Positions 1 through 5,927 of a stretch of 11,652 nucleotides of DNA are shown one piece after another. Source of the DNA: Planctomycetota bacterium (GTDB taxonomy: Bacteria > Planctomycetota > UBA1135 > UBA2386); the NCBI GenBank assembly GCA_016793305.1, contig JAEUHU010000090.1, positions 1-11,652 of the forward strand, written 5' to 3'. Under the pieces are notes generated by a model. It did not search any database. It worked only from the letters and a program-made list of their open reading frames with translations, and had not been told where the DNA came from. A program made the translations under genes and the position numbers. Positions within the stretch are counted from its first letter, which is position 1. Every line of letters begins with the position of its first letter.

Positions 1-1
1 G

Positions 2-955
2 ATGGAGGAGCGGCTGAAGGCACGCGACCAGGTGCTGCTGTTCCTGAACCGCCGCGGCTTCGCCCCGGTGCTGCTGTGCCCAGGCTGCGGCGAGGCGGTG
101 AAGTGCGAGCACTGCTCGGTGTCGATGACCTGGCACGCGCGGCTCGGGCGGCTCGTCTGCCACTGGTGCTGCCACGAGAAGCGCCGCCCGGAGCAGTGTC
201 CGACCTGCCAGCACGCCGGCATGCACGAGCTCGGCGTCGGCACCGAACGGCTCGAGCAGGCGGTCAAGGAGCGGTTCCCCGAGGCGATCACAGCCCGCAT
301 GGACGCCGACACGATGGCCGAGCGCGGCGCCCACGAACGCGTGCTCGCCGCGTTCCGCAAGCGGCACATCGACGTGCTGATCGGCACGCAGATGATCGCC
401 AAGGGCCTCGACTTCCCGGACGTCACGCTGGTCGGCGTGGTGTCGGCGGACACCGGGCTGTTCGTGCCCGACTACCGCGCCGCCGAGCGCACGTTCCAGC
501 TGCTGCACCAGGTCGCCGGGCGCGCCGGCCGCGGCGAGAAGGCCGGCACGGTGGTGATCCAGACGTTCTGCCCCGACAACTACGCGGTGCAGGCAGCGGC
601 GAGCAACGACTTCGAGTCGTTCGTGCAGCAGGAGCTGTCGTTCCGCAAGGTGACCGGCTACCCGCCGTTCGCGCGGCTGGTGCGGGTGCTCGCCGAGTCG
701 CGCACCGAGGCGGAGGCGCGCGAACTGCTGCGTGCCGCGGTGCAGCCGCTGCAGGCGATGGCGGACGTCGAGGTGCTCGGGCCGTCGCCGGCGGTGATCG
801 CCAAGGTCAAGGACCACTGGCGCTGGCACATGCTGGTCAAGGCGTTCACGCCCGCGTCGTTCGCGATGGCGATGGCGGCGATCGGCACGGTCGAGGACCT
901 GGCGACGCGCAGCTGCCGGGTCACGCTCGACGTCGATCCGAGCAGCCTGATGTAG
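2..955 (+). CDS. priA: Primosomal protein N' (PriA helicase), C-terminal part; 5' end outside the window
   Basis: PriA is the 3'-to-5' superfamily 2 DNA helicase that recognises stalled or repaired replication forks and reloads the replisome. The 317 visible residues cover the C-terminal half of a protein usually 700-800 residues long; the frame is open at the window edge, so the first ATG is probably internal. Visible features are LFLNRRGFAP (13-22), then the paired zinc-binding cysteines C26/C29, C35/C38, C53/C56 and C66/C69. Next come GVGTE (78-82), helicase motif V in IGTQMIAKGLDF (127-138) and motif VI in HQVAGRAGR (169-177). The FRKVTGYPPF segment typical of PriA and the C-terminal domain follow, ending in TAG. 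All eight zinc ligands are intact, so nothing suggests a pseudogene. The gene converges on the SWIB gene downstream. Identification is very secure; only the N-terminal part cannot be assessed. Confidence 0.97.
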   Translation: MEERLKARDQVLLFLNRRGFAPVLLCPGCGEAVKCEHCSVSMTWHARLGRLVCHWCCHEKRRPEQCPTCQHAGMHELGVGTERLEQAVKERFPEAITARMDADTMAERGAHERVLAAFRKRHIDVLIGTQMIAKGLDFPDVTLVGVVSADTGLFVPDYRAAERTFQLLHQVAGRAGRGEKAGTVVIQTFCPDNYAVQAAASNDFESFVQQELSFRKVTGYPPFARLVRVLAESRTEAEARELLRAAVQPLQAMADVEVLGPSPAVIAKVKDHWRWHMLVKAFTPASFAMAMAAIGTVEDLATRSCRVTLDVDPSSLM

Positions 956-972
956 GTGCTTGGTCGGATCGG

Positions 973-1103
973 CTGAGCCGGATCGCCCTGCGGGCGAGGG
1001 GCAGCGGACGCCGCCGCGGAGCCGGTTGCTTCGATTCGCGACAGCGTGGAACGACGCGGCAAGCGGCGTCGGAGAGGCCTGAGCCGGATCGCCCTGCGGG
1101 CGA
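973..1103. repeat. Pair of 25-bp direct repeats in the priA/SWIB intergenic region
   Basis: An identical 25-bp stretch beginning CTGAGCCGGATCGCC occurs at 973-997 and again at 1079-1103, 106 bp apart. The second copy forms the 5' arm and loop of the hairpin at 1079-1113. The first copy has no matching 3' arm, so it cannot form the same structure. The roughly 80 bp between the copies contains no gene I can support. The pair may have arisen by duplication of part of the terminator. Confidence 0.85.
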
Positions 1104-1113
1104 TTCGGCTCAG
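1079..1113. terminator. Strong hairpin between convergent priA and SWIB genes, probable bidirectional terminator
   Basis: The 35-bp element folds into a 15-bp stem, starting CTGAGCCG and ending CGGCTCAG, with one G-T pair and a 5-base loop (CTGCG). It lies 123 bp after the priA stop. It contains the complementary-strand TGA stop of the SWIB gene (TCA at 1110-1112). No T-rich tract follows on either strand, so it is not a textbook intrinsic terminator. Position and symmetry suggest it ends or protects both transcripts. Confidence 0.65.
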
Positions 1114-1400
1114 ATGGCCTTCACGTGGGCCATCACGAGCTTCGTCATCTCGAACATCGTCACCTGCGCCTTGCCCCCGAACACGGGCTTGAGCTTGTCG
1201 TCGGCGTTGATGTTGCGCTTGTTCTTCGCGTCCTGCAGGCCGTTCTTCTTGATGTACTCCCACAGCTTGCTGGTGATCTCGCTGCGCGGCATCGGCTTGT
1301 CGCCGACCACGGCGGCCAGGAGCGCGTCCGGTTGGACGGGTTTGGAGAGGGCGGGATTGAGCTTCTTGGCGGAGCCTTCGGACTTCTTGGATGCGGCCAT
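1110..1400 (-). CDS. Stand-alone SWIB/MDM2 domain protein
   Basis: This 96-residue protein is almost entirely one SWIB domain, a fold known from eukaryotic SWI/SNF (BAF60) complexes and from p53-binding MDM2. It also occurs in bacteria such as chlamydiae and planctomycetes. A Lys/Ser-rich start (1-13) is followed by LNPALSKP, the ITSKLWEYIKKNGLQD core (42-57), the KRNINADDKLKPVFG segment (61-75) and a C-terminal FEMTKLVMAHVKAI helix. No partner domain is present, whereas some chlamydial copies are fused to topoisomerase I. Its bacterial role is not established; DNA or chromatin association is inferred from the basic charge and the eukaryotic relatives. The start is the ATG at 1400, since the next in-frame residues upstream do not look like protein. 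No Shine-Dalgarno is seen, but TAGCCT lies 7 nt upstream, which would fit a leaderless message. Confidence 0.92.
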   Translation of the reverse strand: MAASKKSEGSAKKLNPALSKPVQPDALLAAVVGDKPMPRSEITSKLWEYIKKNGLQDAKNKRNINADDKLKPVFGGKAQVTMFEMTKLVMAHVKAI

Positions 1401-1407
1401 TCGCACG

Positions 1408-1413
1408 AGGCTA
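1408..1413 (-). promoter_or_regulatory. Possible -10 hexamer (TAGCCT) of the SWIB gene
   Basis: Reading the minus strand, TAGCCT ends 7 nt before the ATG at 1400, so transcription would begin at or next to the start codon. A weak -35 (TTGTGG, 1438 to 1433) would have a long 19-bp spacer. The rest of the 173-bp gap (1401-1573) shows no gene or clear structure. Short-motif evidence only. Confidence 0.25.
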
Positions 1414-1573
1414 GCGCGGACCCGGCTCCCGCCACAACTGCTTGCTGCGTTCGATCGGCCCGTTGCACCACTTGGCGGGATGGGCGGGGACGGATCGCCG
1501 AATTCGAGTTTGCCCACATCCGCTCCGGTTGCTTCGCGCAGGAATGGCCAAGGGCCGCTCCGAGCCGCCGTGA

Positions 1574-3898
1574 TCAGAGGTTGCGCAGCAGTGCGACCTG
1601 CTGGTCGAGCACTTCCTGGCGGGCTCGCGTCAGCTCGAAGGGGAGCGTCGTGCCGGCTTCGGGCACGTCGACGGTCCCCAGTTCCCATGGCAGCAGTCTG
1701 GTCGTGGTGTTGCCCTTGCGCAGGAGGATCCGCGGCGCCGCTGCACCGGCTCGCGGCGCCCGCACCATCGCCTTGCCCGAGGCGTCGAACGGCACGCCGT
1801 CGTGTTCGCCGAGCGACAGCACCAACTCGAAGCCCTCTGGCAATTGCGGCATCGGCTGCAGCCGCACGGTCAGGGCGGGGCCGCCGCCGAGCACGACGTC
1901 CTGGTCCGTGGTGACGACGCCGAGGTCGACCTTAGGGAAGGCGCCGCCGCGCGGCGCGACTTCGACTTCGGCGCCGTCCTTCGGCAGCAGCAGCTTCACG
2001 ACACCGTTGGTCGGTGACGTGCCGTGTCCGGTGCCACCTTCGCGCAGCCATACCGTGCACTCGTCGGTCGGTCGTCCGTTGGCGTCGCGCACGCGGACTT
2101 CGACGGCGATCGCGTAGGCGCGCCAGTCGAACGCCATGAAGCGAGGATCGTGGGCCTCGACGCCGCTCTCGCAGCGCAGGTCGGGCAGCCGGTGCAGCAC
2201 GCGGCCTCCCTGGTGCACGACGAAGTGCCAGTGGCCTGGCGGCGCGTGCAGCTCCCGTTGGCCGAGCGAGAACGGCAAGTCGACCGCCTCGCCTTCGCCT
2301 GCGGCCGGCTCGAGGCGATAGCCGATCCGGCTGAGGAAGTTGCCTTGCAGGTCCGAGGCGAACCGCACGCGCGCGGCCCGCTGCACCACGAGGCGCAGGT
2401 CCTTGGTGCCAGGCGGCACGGTCACGTGCCATGGTGGTCCTGCGACCAGGCACCAGGTCGACTCCACGCCGAGGCGGACCGTGGGGAGCGTGACTTCGCC
2501 GAACAGCGCGAACCGGCCGGCCTGGTCGGTGCGCACCCTCTGGTAGCTGTTCGTGTGGGTCTCGACCTCGAGATCGGCGACCGCCTTGCCGTCGGCCGTG
2601 ACCACGTCGCCCGACACGAGCAAGGGGGGCGCCTCACAACGCAGCGGCGGCAACTCGGTGCGGGTCTTGCCCGCGGCCTGCACGGCGACCTTGCCTCGGC
2701 CGCGCAAGGGGCCGCCAGGCTCGTCCGCGAGTTCGAGCACCAGCTCCACGTCCTTGGCCCCGACCAGCCCGTCCGGCATCGCCACTTCGATCCAGCCCTC
2801 GCCGTTGGTCCGAGTCCAGTCGCCGTTGCTGCTCCGGGGTCGCCGCCACTGCAAGGTGACCGCGCTGTCGCGCGCCGCAGCGCCCGACGGGTCGAGGATC
2901 TGCATCGCGAACGTTGCATTCGCCTGGCTGCGCACGAGCGCCACCGGTTCGGTCGTTGGCGTGGCCGTACCCGTGGTGGTCGCCAGCTGGAGCCTGCCGC
3001 TCTGGACCGTGATCGCGAACGCCGCGCCGCGCTCGACGAACGGCCAGCGGGCGCTGCGTTCGCCGGTGCGCTCGCCGACGATCGCCGGCGCCGCGTCGCC
3101 GCACTGCAGGGTCCACTCGAGCGCGCCGCCCGGCACCAAGTCGCCCGCGAACGAGGCCTCGACGGCCGTGGTCGCCGGCAACGGCAGCCGCACTCGTTCG
3201 CCAGGGGCTGGCAGCGGCGCTTCCCGTGCGGCCTGGCTCGCGACCTCGAGCTGCACCACCGCGGTCGACGGGCGTGGGCTCAGCAGCCGGAACGTCGCGG
3301 TACCGTCGGGTCCGCTCGTGCCCATCCGGATCGGGGTGTGGCGCTCCGTGTCGCGCAGGGTGATCGGCACGGCGGCGACGGGATCCCCGTCGGTCGTGAC
3401 GACCTCGACCGTGTGGACGCGTGGCGGCGCCAGGGTCAACAGCACGCGCGGCTCGGTCGAGGTCTCGGAGACGAAGCGGCGCACCGCCAGTTCGCCCTCG
3501 AACGCCAGCACGTAGCCCTGCCTCGGTACGCGGGTCGCGCCGCGTTCGTCGACGCGGTAGCGCGTGCCGCTCGCCGCCAGCACGGCGAAGCGCCGCGGCT
3601 CGTCACCGGGGTGCTGCTGGCTGGCCGCCGCGCGTTCGGCTCGCCCGGCCGCGTCGTCGCGCCACGGCGTGAACACGACGACGGCAGCTGCAGCCGGCGA
3701 ACCGTCGGGCTTCTGCACGACGATGCGCATGCCAGAGCGTTCGGGGGGGTGCGGCTCCTTCGCGGCGAGCACGGCCAACGGATCGTCCGTCGGAGCCGGT
3801 GCCGGCGCGTCGGCGGTCGGCACTTGTGCAGCGAGGGGCAGCGTCAGCACGACCAGCAACAGCGTCGACGCGACGGAGCGGAGCAAGGAGTGCGGCAT
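1574..3898 (-). CDS. Exported protein of repeated carboxypeptidase-regulatory-like (Ig-type) domains
   Basis: The 774-residue protein starts with a classic signal peptide: a basic, hydrophobic segment MPHSLLRSVASTLLLVVL with a probable cut after LPLAA (about residue 24). An Ala/Pro/Asp-rich linker follows. The rest is beta-rich and contains several segments typical of CarboxypepD_reg/transthyretin-like folds (small domains that end in a DG or G-x-F/G-x-A turn). These lie near 57-80, 162-205 (GDPVAAVP...GPDGTATFRL), 333-378, 427-468 (VTADGKAVADL...DQAGRFALFGE) and 598-640 (RDANGRPTDE...). I see no catalytic motif, haem site, C-terminal anchor or sorting signal. It is therefore probably a structural or ligand-binding exported protein; its ligand is unknown. 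The ATG at 3898 is chosen because it begins the signal peptide and has GGAAG 6 nt upstream. The frame stays open further upstream only as antisense shadow over the next gene. Confidence 0.88.
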   Translation of the reverse strand: MPHSLLRSVASTLLLVVLTLPLAAQVPTADAPAPAPTDDPLAVLAAKEPHPPERSGMRIVVQKPDGSPAAAAVVVFTPWRDDAAGRAERAAASQQHPGDEPRRFAVLAASGTRYRVDERGATRVPRQGYVLAFEGELAVRRFVSETSTEPRVLLTLAPPRVHTVEVVTTDGDPVAAVPITLRDTERHTPIRMGTSGPDGTATFRLLSPRPSTAVVQLEVASQAAREAPLPAPGERVRLPLPATTAVEASFAGDLVPGGALEWTLQCGDAAPAIVGERTGERSARWPFVERGAAFAITVQSGRLQLATTTGTATPTTEPVALVRSQANATFAMQILDPSGAAARDSAVTLQWRRPRSSNGDWTRTNGEGWIEVAMPDGLVGAKDVELVLELADEPGGPLRGRGKVAVQAAGKTRTELPPLRCEAPPLLVSGDVVTADGKAVADLEVETHTNSYQRVRTDQAGRFALFGEVTLPTVRLGVESTWCLVAGPPWHVTVPPGTKDLRLVVQRAARVRFASDLQGNFLSRIGYRLEPAAGEGEAVDLPFSLGQRELHAPPGHWHFVVHQGGRVLHRLPDLRCESGVEAHDPRFMAFDWRAYAIAVEVRVRDANGRPTDECTVWLREGGTGHGTSPTNGVVKLLLPKDGAEVEVAPRGGAFPKVDLGVVTTDQDVVLGGGPALTVRLQPMPQLPEGFELVLSLGEHDGVPFDASGKAMVRAPRAGAAAPRILLRKGNTTTRLLPWELGTVDVPEAGTTLPFELTRARQEVLDQQVALLRNL

Positions 3899-3932
3899 GA
3901 CGTTCTTCCGGGCCGCGGGCGCGGCTCGGCGC

Positions 3933-3960
3933 AGTCTATGCCGCCGACGTGCGTCGTCGA
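3933..3960 (-). promoter_or_regulatory. Candidate promoter of the 774-residue exported protein gene
   Basis: On the minus strand TCGACG (3960-3955), a 16-bp spacer and TAGACT (3938-3933) resemble a sigma-70 promoter of the TAnnnT type common in GC-rich bacteria. Transcription would start near 3927 and give a leader of about 28 nt that carries the GGAAG ribosome site at 3909-3905. This suggests the gene can be read independently of the DUF1579 gene upstream. Confidence 0.4.
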
Positions 3961-3999
3961 TGCGGCGCGTCCGGAGTTCGTGCGCAGCCGCGGGACGGA

Positions 4000-4593
4000 C
4001 TACTTGCCGCCGCTCTTCGGCTTCTCGCCCTCGTGCTCCTTGCCCTTGCCACCGCCGTCGGCCCGGCGCGTGTAGTGGATCGTCAGCATCTTCATCTCCT
4101 TGCCGTCCTCGCCGGTGACGAACATCTCGAAGCGCATCGACTTCGCGTCGACGTGCGTCGTCACCATGCGGTGCTTCGCCGGCTTGCCGTCCATGCCGGG
4201 CGCCATGCCGGTCATCGTCAGCACCTTGCCGCTGGCGTCGAAGTCGCCCTCGAGCACCATCATGCTCGGGCTCATCGAGTCCATCCACGTACCGACGTAC
4301 TTGCCCTTGATCGGGTCGAAGCCGGTGGCTCCCTTGCCGTGGAACGGCGCGCCCATGAAGTCGCCGGTGAAGTCGTCGAACAGCCAGAAGCCGCCGAGAC
4401 CTTGCGTCATCGTCGACACGCCGGTCGACTTCATCGTCGAACCGTCGGGGCTGTGGAACTCCATCGCTGCGTCCCAGACGCCGGCGTTGGCGGCGAGCTT
4501 CTGGTGCTGTGGGCCGGGCTTCGGCGGTTCCTGGGCGGACAGCGGGGCGAGCAGGAGGAGGGGGAGCAGACAGGCGAGCAGGCGGGTCTTCAT
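4000..4593 (-). CDS. Exported DUF1579 family protein
   Basis: The 197-residue protein has a signal peptide (MKTRLLACLLPLLLLAPLSA, cut near residue 20). One DUF1579 domain follows, a beta-rich lipocalin-like family of unknown function common in planctomycetes and proteobacteria. Family hallmarks visible are the opening QHQKLAANAGVWDAAMEFH, the GLGGFWLFDDFTGDFMGAPFHG block (66-87), GFDPIKGKYVGTWMDSM (91-107) and a MVLEGDFDASGKVLTMTG strand pair. The tail (179-197) is Gly/Lys/Glu-rich and probably disordered. Methionine is unusually frequent in the second half. The ATG at 4593 has GGAG 4 nt upstream and begins the signal peptide, which excludes the in-frame ATG at 4665. The gene lies 103 bp after the P460 gene on the same strand; that gap has no TA dinucleotide and so no obvious -10, which favours cotranscription with P460. 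Family assignment is firm, function unknown. Confidence 0.9.
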   Translation of the reverse strand: MKTRLLACLLPLLLLAPLSAQEPPKPGPQHQKLAANAGVWDAAMEFHSPDGSTMKSTGVSTMTQGLGGFWLFDDFTGDFMGAPFHGKGATGFDPIKGKYVGTWMDSMSPSMMVLEGDFDASGKVLTMTGMAPGMDGKPAKHRMVTTHVDAKSMRFEMFVTGEDGKEMKMLTIHYTRRADGGGKGKEHEGEKPKSGGK

Positions 4594-4608
4594 GGTTCTC
4601 CGGGGTTC

Positions 4609-4629
4609 GGGCCACCGGTGTGGTGGCCC
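4609..4629 (-). other. Perfect 8-bp hairpin just upstream of the DUF1579 ribosome site
   Basis: GGGCCACC (4609-4616) and GGTGGCCC (4622-4629) pair perfectly around a 5-base loop. On the minus strand the structure falls 68 bp after the P460 stop and 7 nt before the DUF1579 ribosome site (4601-4598). No T tract follows it. It could be a partial terminator or attenuator between the two genes, or could protect the 3' end of the P460 message. Confidence 0.5.
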
Positions 4630-4696
4630 CGCCATCCGACGAACGACGGGGGCCGGAATCGACACCCAGCCCGGAAATCCGGTCGGGGCGGCGCGA

Positions 4697-5197
4697 TCAG
4701 GGCCGCGGCCGCGAGAACACGTAGCCGTTCGCCTGCTGGCTCAGGTGGCATTGGAAGCACTGCTGCTGCATGTCCTTCACCACGTCGCCGGCGTCGGTGA
4801 AGCCGGCGAAGCCCCAGCCGCCGGTGTCCGGGAAGGCCGCGTCGGACTTGTGCATCACGCCGAGCACCTTGCGTGGGCCTTCCTGGATCGCGTTGCCGCC
4901 GGCGTCGGCGGCGAGCAGGTCGAACACCAGCACCGAGCCGTCCGGGAAGCGGCCGTCGGCCATGCCCTTCCGCGCGAGCGGGTTCGCGTAGACGTGGTGG
5001 ATGCCGCCGAACGCGTCGTGCAGCGCGTGGCCGGGCTGGATCACCATCGACTTGACGTGGTGGAAGTCGCGGTGGTCGCGCGGGTAGGGCACCGGGTCGC
5101 CCTTCTGCAGGGCGGTCGACGTGCAGGCGGCGACGAGGGCCATGCCGGCGATGGCGGCGGCGAGGAAGAACGGGCGGAACGGAGGCTTTTGGATCAT
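4697..5197 (-). CDS. Cytochrome P460 family lipoprotein, c-type haem
   Basis: The 166-residue protein begins with a lipoprotein signal peptide with lipobox LVAAC (Cys25 lipidated), so it is probably held on a membrane facing the periplasm. The body matches the cytochrome P460/cytochrome c'-beta family: HHVKSMVI (46-53), HALHDAFGGIHHVYANPLA (57-75), a strand FPDGSVLVFDLL (85-94) and EGPRKVLGVMHK. The TGGWGFAGF turn and the single C-x-x-C-H haem site at C147, C150 and H151 close it. Known relatives oxidise hydroxylamine or bind nitric oxide. In classical P460 a lysine is cross-linked to the haem; K49 and others are present, but I cannot tell from sequence which would serve. It is divergent from a MarR-type regulator, with a palindrome abutting its start codon. 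There is no Shine-Dalgarno. The ATG at 5197 is the only start giving the signal peptide. Confidence 0.92.
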   Translation of the reverse strand: MIQKPPFRPFFLAAAIAGMALVAACTSTALQKGDPVPYPRDHRDFHHVKSMVIQPGHALHDAFGGIHHVYANPLARKGMADGRFPDGSVLVFDLLAADAGGNAIQEGPRKVLGVMHKSDAAFPDTGGWGFAGFTDAGDVVKDMQQQCFQCHLSQQANGYVFSRPRP

Positions 5198-5214
5198 GGT
5201 AGCGAGTCGATACC
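5198..5214. promoter_or_regulatory. Operator candidate 1 (imperfect palindrome) at the P460 start
   Basis: GGTAGCGAGTCGATACC is a 17-bp imperfect palindrome (arms GGTA-CGA / TCG-TACC, one mismatched pair). It abuts the P460 ATG (5197-5195 on the minus strand) and covers the best P460 -10 candidate. A second copy differing by one base lies 41 bp away. Size, symmetry and location are typical of MarR-family operators, so binding by the adjacent regulator is the natural inference. Confidence 0.7.
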
Positions 5215-5235
5215 AAATGCTGCACGCCTTGTCCA
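5207..5235 (-). promoter_or_regulatory. Candidate P460 promoter between the two operators
   Basis: On the minus strand TGGACA (5235-5230), a 17-bp spacer and TATCGA (5212-5207) form the best sigma-70-like pair. The -10 is inside operator 1, so a bound repressor would block it. The predicted start is within a few bases of the P460 ATG, matching the lack of a Shine-Dalgarno. On the plus strand TTGTCC (5229-5234), 17 bp, TACCGT (5252-5257) could serve the regulator in the same way through operator 2, but is weaker. Confidence 0.35.
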
Positions 5236-5238
5236 GAT

Positions 5239-5255
5239 GGTAGCGAGCCGATACC
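5239..5255. promoter_or_regulatory. Operator candidate 2 (imperfect palindrome) at the MarR start
   Basis: GGTAGCGAGCCGATACC differs from operator 1 by a single base; the preceding AT is also shared, so 18 of 19 bases match. Its centre (5247) is 41 bp from that of operator 1 (5206), close to four helical turns, so both sites face the same side of the DNA. It ends 8 bp before the GTG start preferred for the regulator, which fits autoregulation. Confidence 0.7.
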
Positions 5256-5263
5256 GTGCGGGC

Positions 5264-5833
5264 GTGACGGCCGAACTGCTCCACGAACTGCTCGAACGCC
5301 TCGGCAACCTGCTGCGCGCCGAGCAGCGGCGGCTCGGCACCGCGCACGGGCTCCAGCCGGTGCACCTGCAGGCGCTGGCCTACCTGGCGCGCGCCAACCG
5401 CTACAGCGACTCGCCGATCGCCGCGGCGGAGTTCCTCGGTGTCACCAAGGGAACGATGTCGCAGACCCTGCGCGTGCTGCAGGAACGCGAGCTGGTGCAG
5501 GCCGACGACGACCCCGCGGATGCCCGGCGCGTGCGCTTGCAGCCGACGGCCAAGGGGCGCCGGTTGCTGGCGCAGCTGCCGTCGGCGCTGCTGCGCGAAG
5601 CCTTGCCGGCGGCCGCGGCCGAACGGCTGGCGGGTTCGCTCACGGAGCTGTTGCGAGCCCTGCAACGCAGCGCCGACGGCCGCACGTTCGGCGTGTGCCG
5701 GACCTGCCGCCACTTCCAGAACGAAGCCGGCGGGGCGCGCTGTGGGCTGACCGGCGAGCCGCTGCCGGTGGAGCAGACCGAACGGCTGTGCCGCGAGCAC
5801 GAGTTCCCGCCCGGGCCAGCGGTGGGGGACTGA
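5264..5833 (+). CDS. MarR family winged-helix regulator with a C-terminal Cys/His module
   Basis: The 189-residue protein has a MarR fold: helices ELLHELLERLGNLLRAEQRR (4-23), the QPVHLQALAYLARANRYSDSP segment (31-51), and the helix-turn-helix AAAEFLGVTKGTMSQTLRVL (53-72). The wing DDPADARRVRLQPTAKG (82-98) follows. After a short helical stretch comes an extra module absent from ordinary MarR proteins (about 140 residues): C145-R-T-C148-R-H150-F, then C160-G-L-T-G and C176-R-E-H179. This spacing suggests a bound metal or iron-sulfur cluster, but which is unknown. It probably represses the divergent P460 gene and itself through the two palindromes. GTG 5264 is preferred because the ATG at 5237 would put an operator inside the coding region and add nine residues (MVASRYRAG) without family resemblance. 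That ATG remains possible. No Shine-Dalgarno precedes either. Confidence 0.9.
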   Translation: MTAELLHELLERLGNLLRAEQRRLGTAHGLQPVHLQALAYLARANRYSDSPIAAAEFLGVTKGTMSQTLRVLQERELVQADDDPADARRVRLQPTAKGRRLLAQLPSALLREALPAAAAERLAGSLTELLRALQRSADGRTFGVCRTCRHFQNEAGGARCGLTGEPLPVEQTERLCREHEFPPGPAVGD

Positions 5834-5866
5834 GGGGGGCTCCGGGAGCTCGGTGGCCCGCCGGAG

Positions 5867-5896
5867 TTGCGGTCGGGCGGCTGCTTCCACTACAAG
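5867..5896 (+). promoter_or_regulatory. Weak promoter candidate upstream of the kinase gene
   Basis: TTGCGG (5867-5872), an 18-bp spacer and TACAAG (5891-5896) are the nearest thing to a promoter in the 94-bp gap between the regulator and the kinase. A start near 5903 would give a leader of about 25 nt with no clear ribosome site. Read-through from the regulator promoter is equally possible, since I find no convincing terminator in the gap. Confidence 0.25.
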
Positions 5897-5927
5897 GACC
5901 CCCCGCCTCCCGACCCCGCCAACCGCC

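Noticed and set aside
1022..1536. A 12-bp match (CCGGTTGCTTCG) at 1022-1033 and 1525-1536 in the two intergenic regions flanking SWIB
   Set aside because: Too short to separate from chance in sequence of this composition, and the flanks do not match.
76..1914. A 612-codon plus-strand frame overlapping priA and beyond
   Set aside because: Arg/Ala-rich translation with no domain, out of frame with intact priA and crossing the terminator hairpin.
2024..4075. A 683-codon plus-strand frame opposite the 774-residue exported protein
   Set aside because: No start context, signal or domain; composition is that of an antisense shadow, while the minus strand encodes a signal peptide and recognisable repeats.
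3899..4615. N-terminal extension of the 774-residue protein through the DUF1579 gene
   Set aside because: The extra 239 residues are low-complexity Arg/Ala/Asp sequence in another frame of a well-supported DUF1579 gene. The signal peptide begins at the ATG at 3898.
4670..4681. Small palindrome CCGGAAATCCGG upstream of the DUF1579 gene
   Set aside because: Only five paired bases per arm and no second copy; expected by chance at this GC content.
4100..5236. Plus-strand frame running into the MarR gene from upstream
   Set aside because: It is antisense to the DUF1579 and P460 genes, both clearly real, and MarR homology begins only after about 5264.
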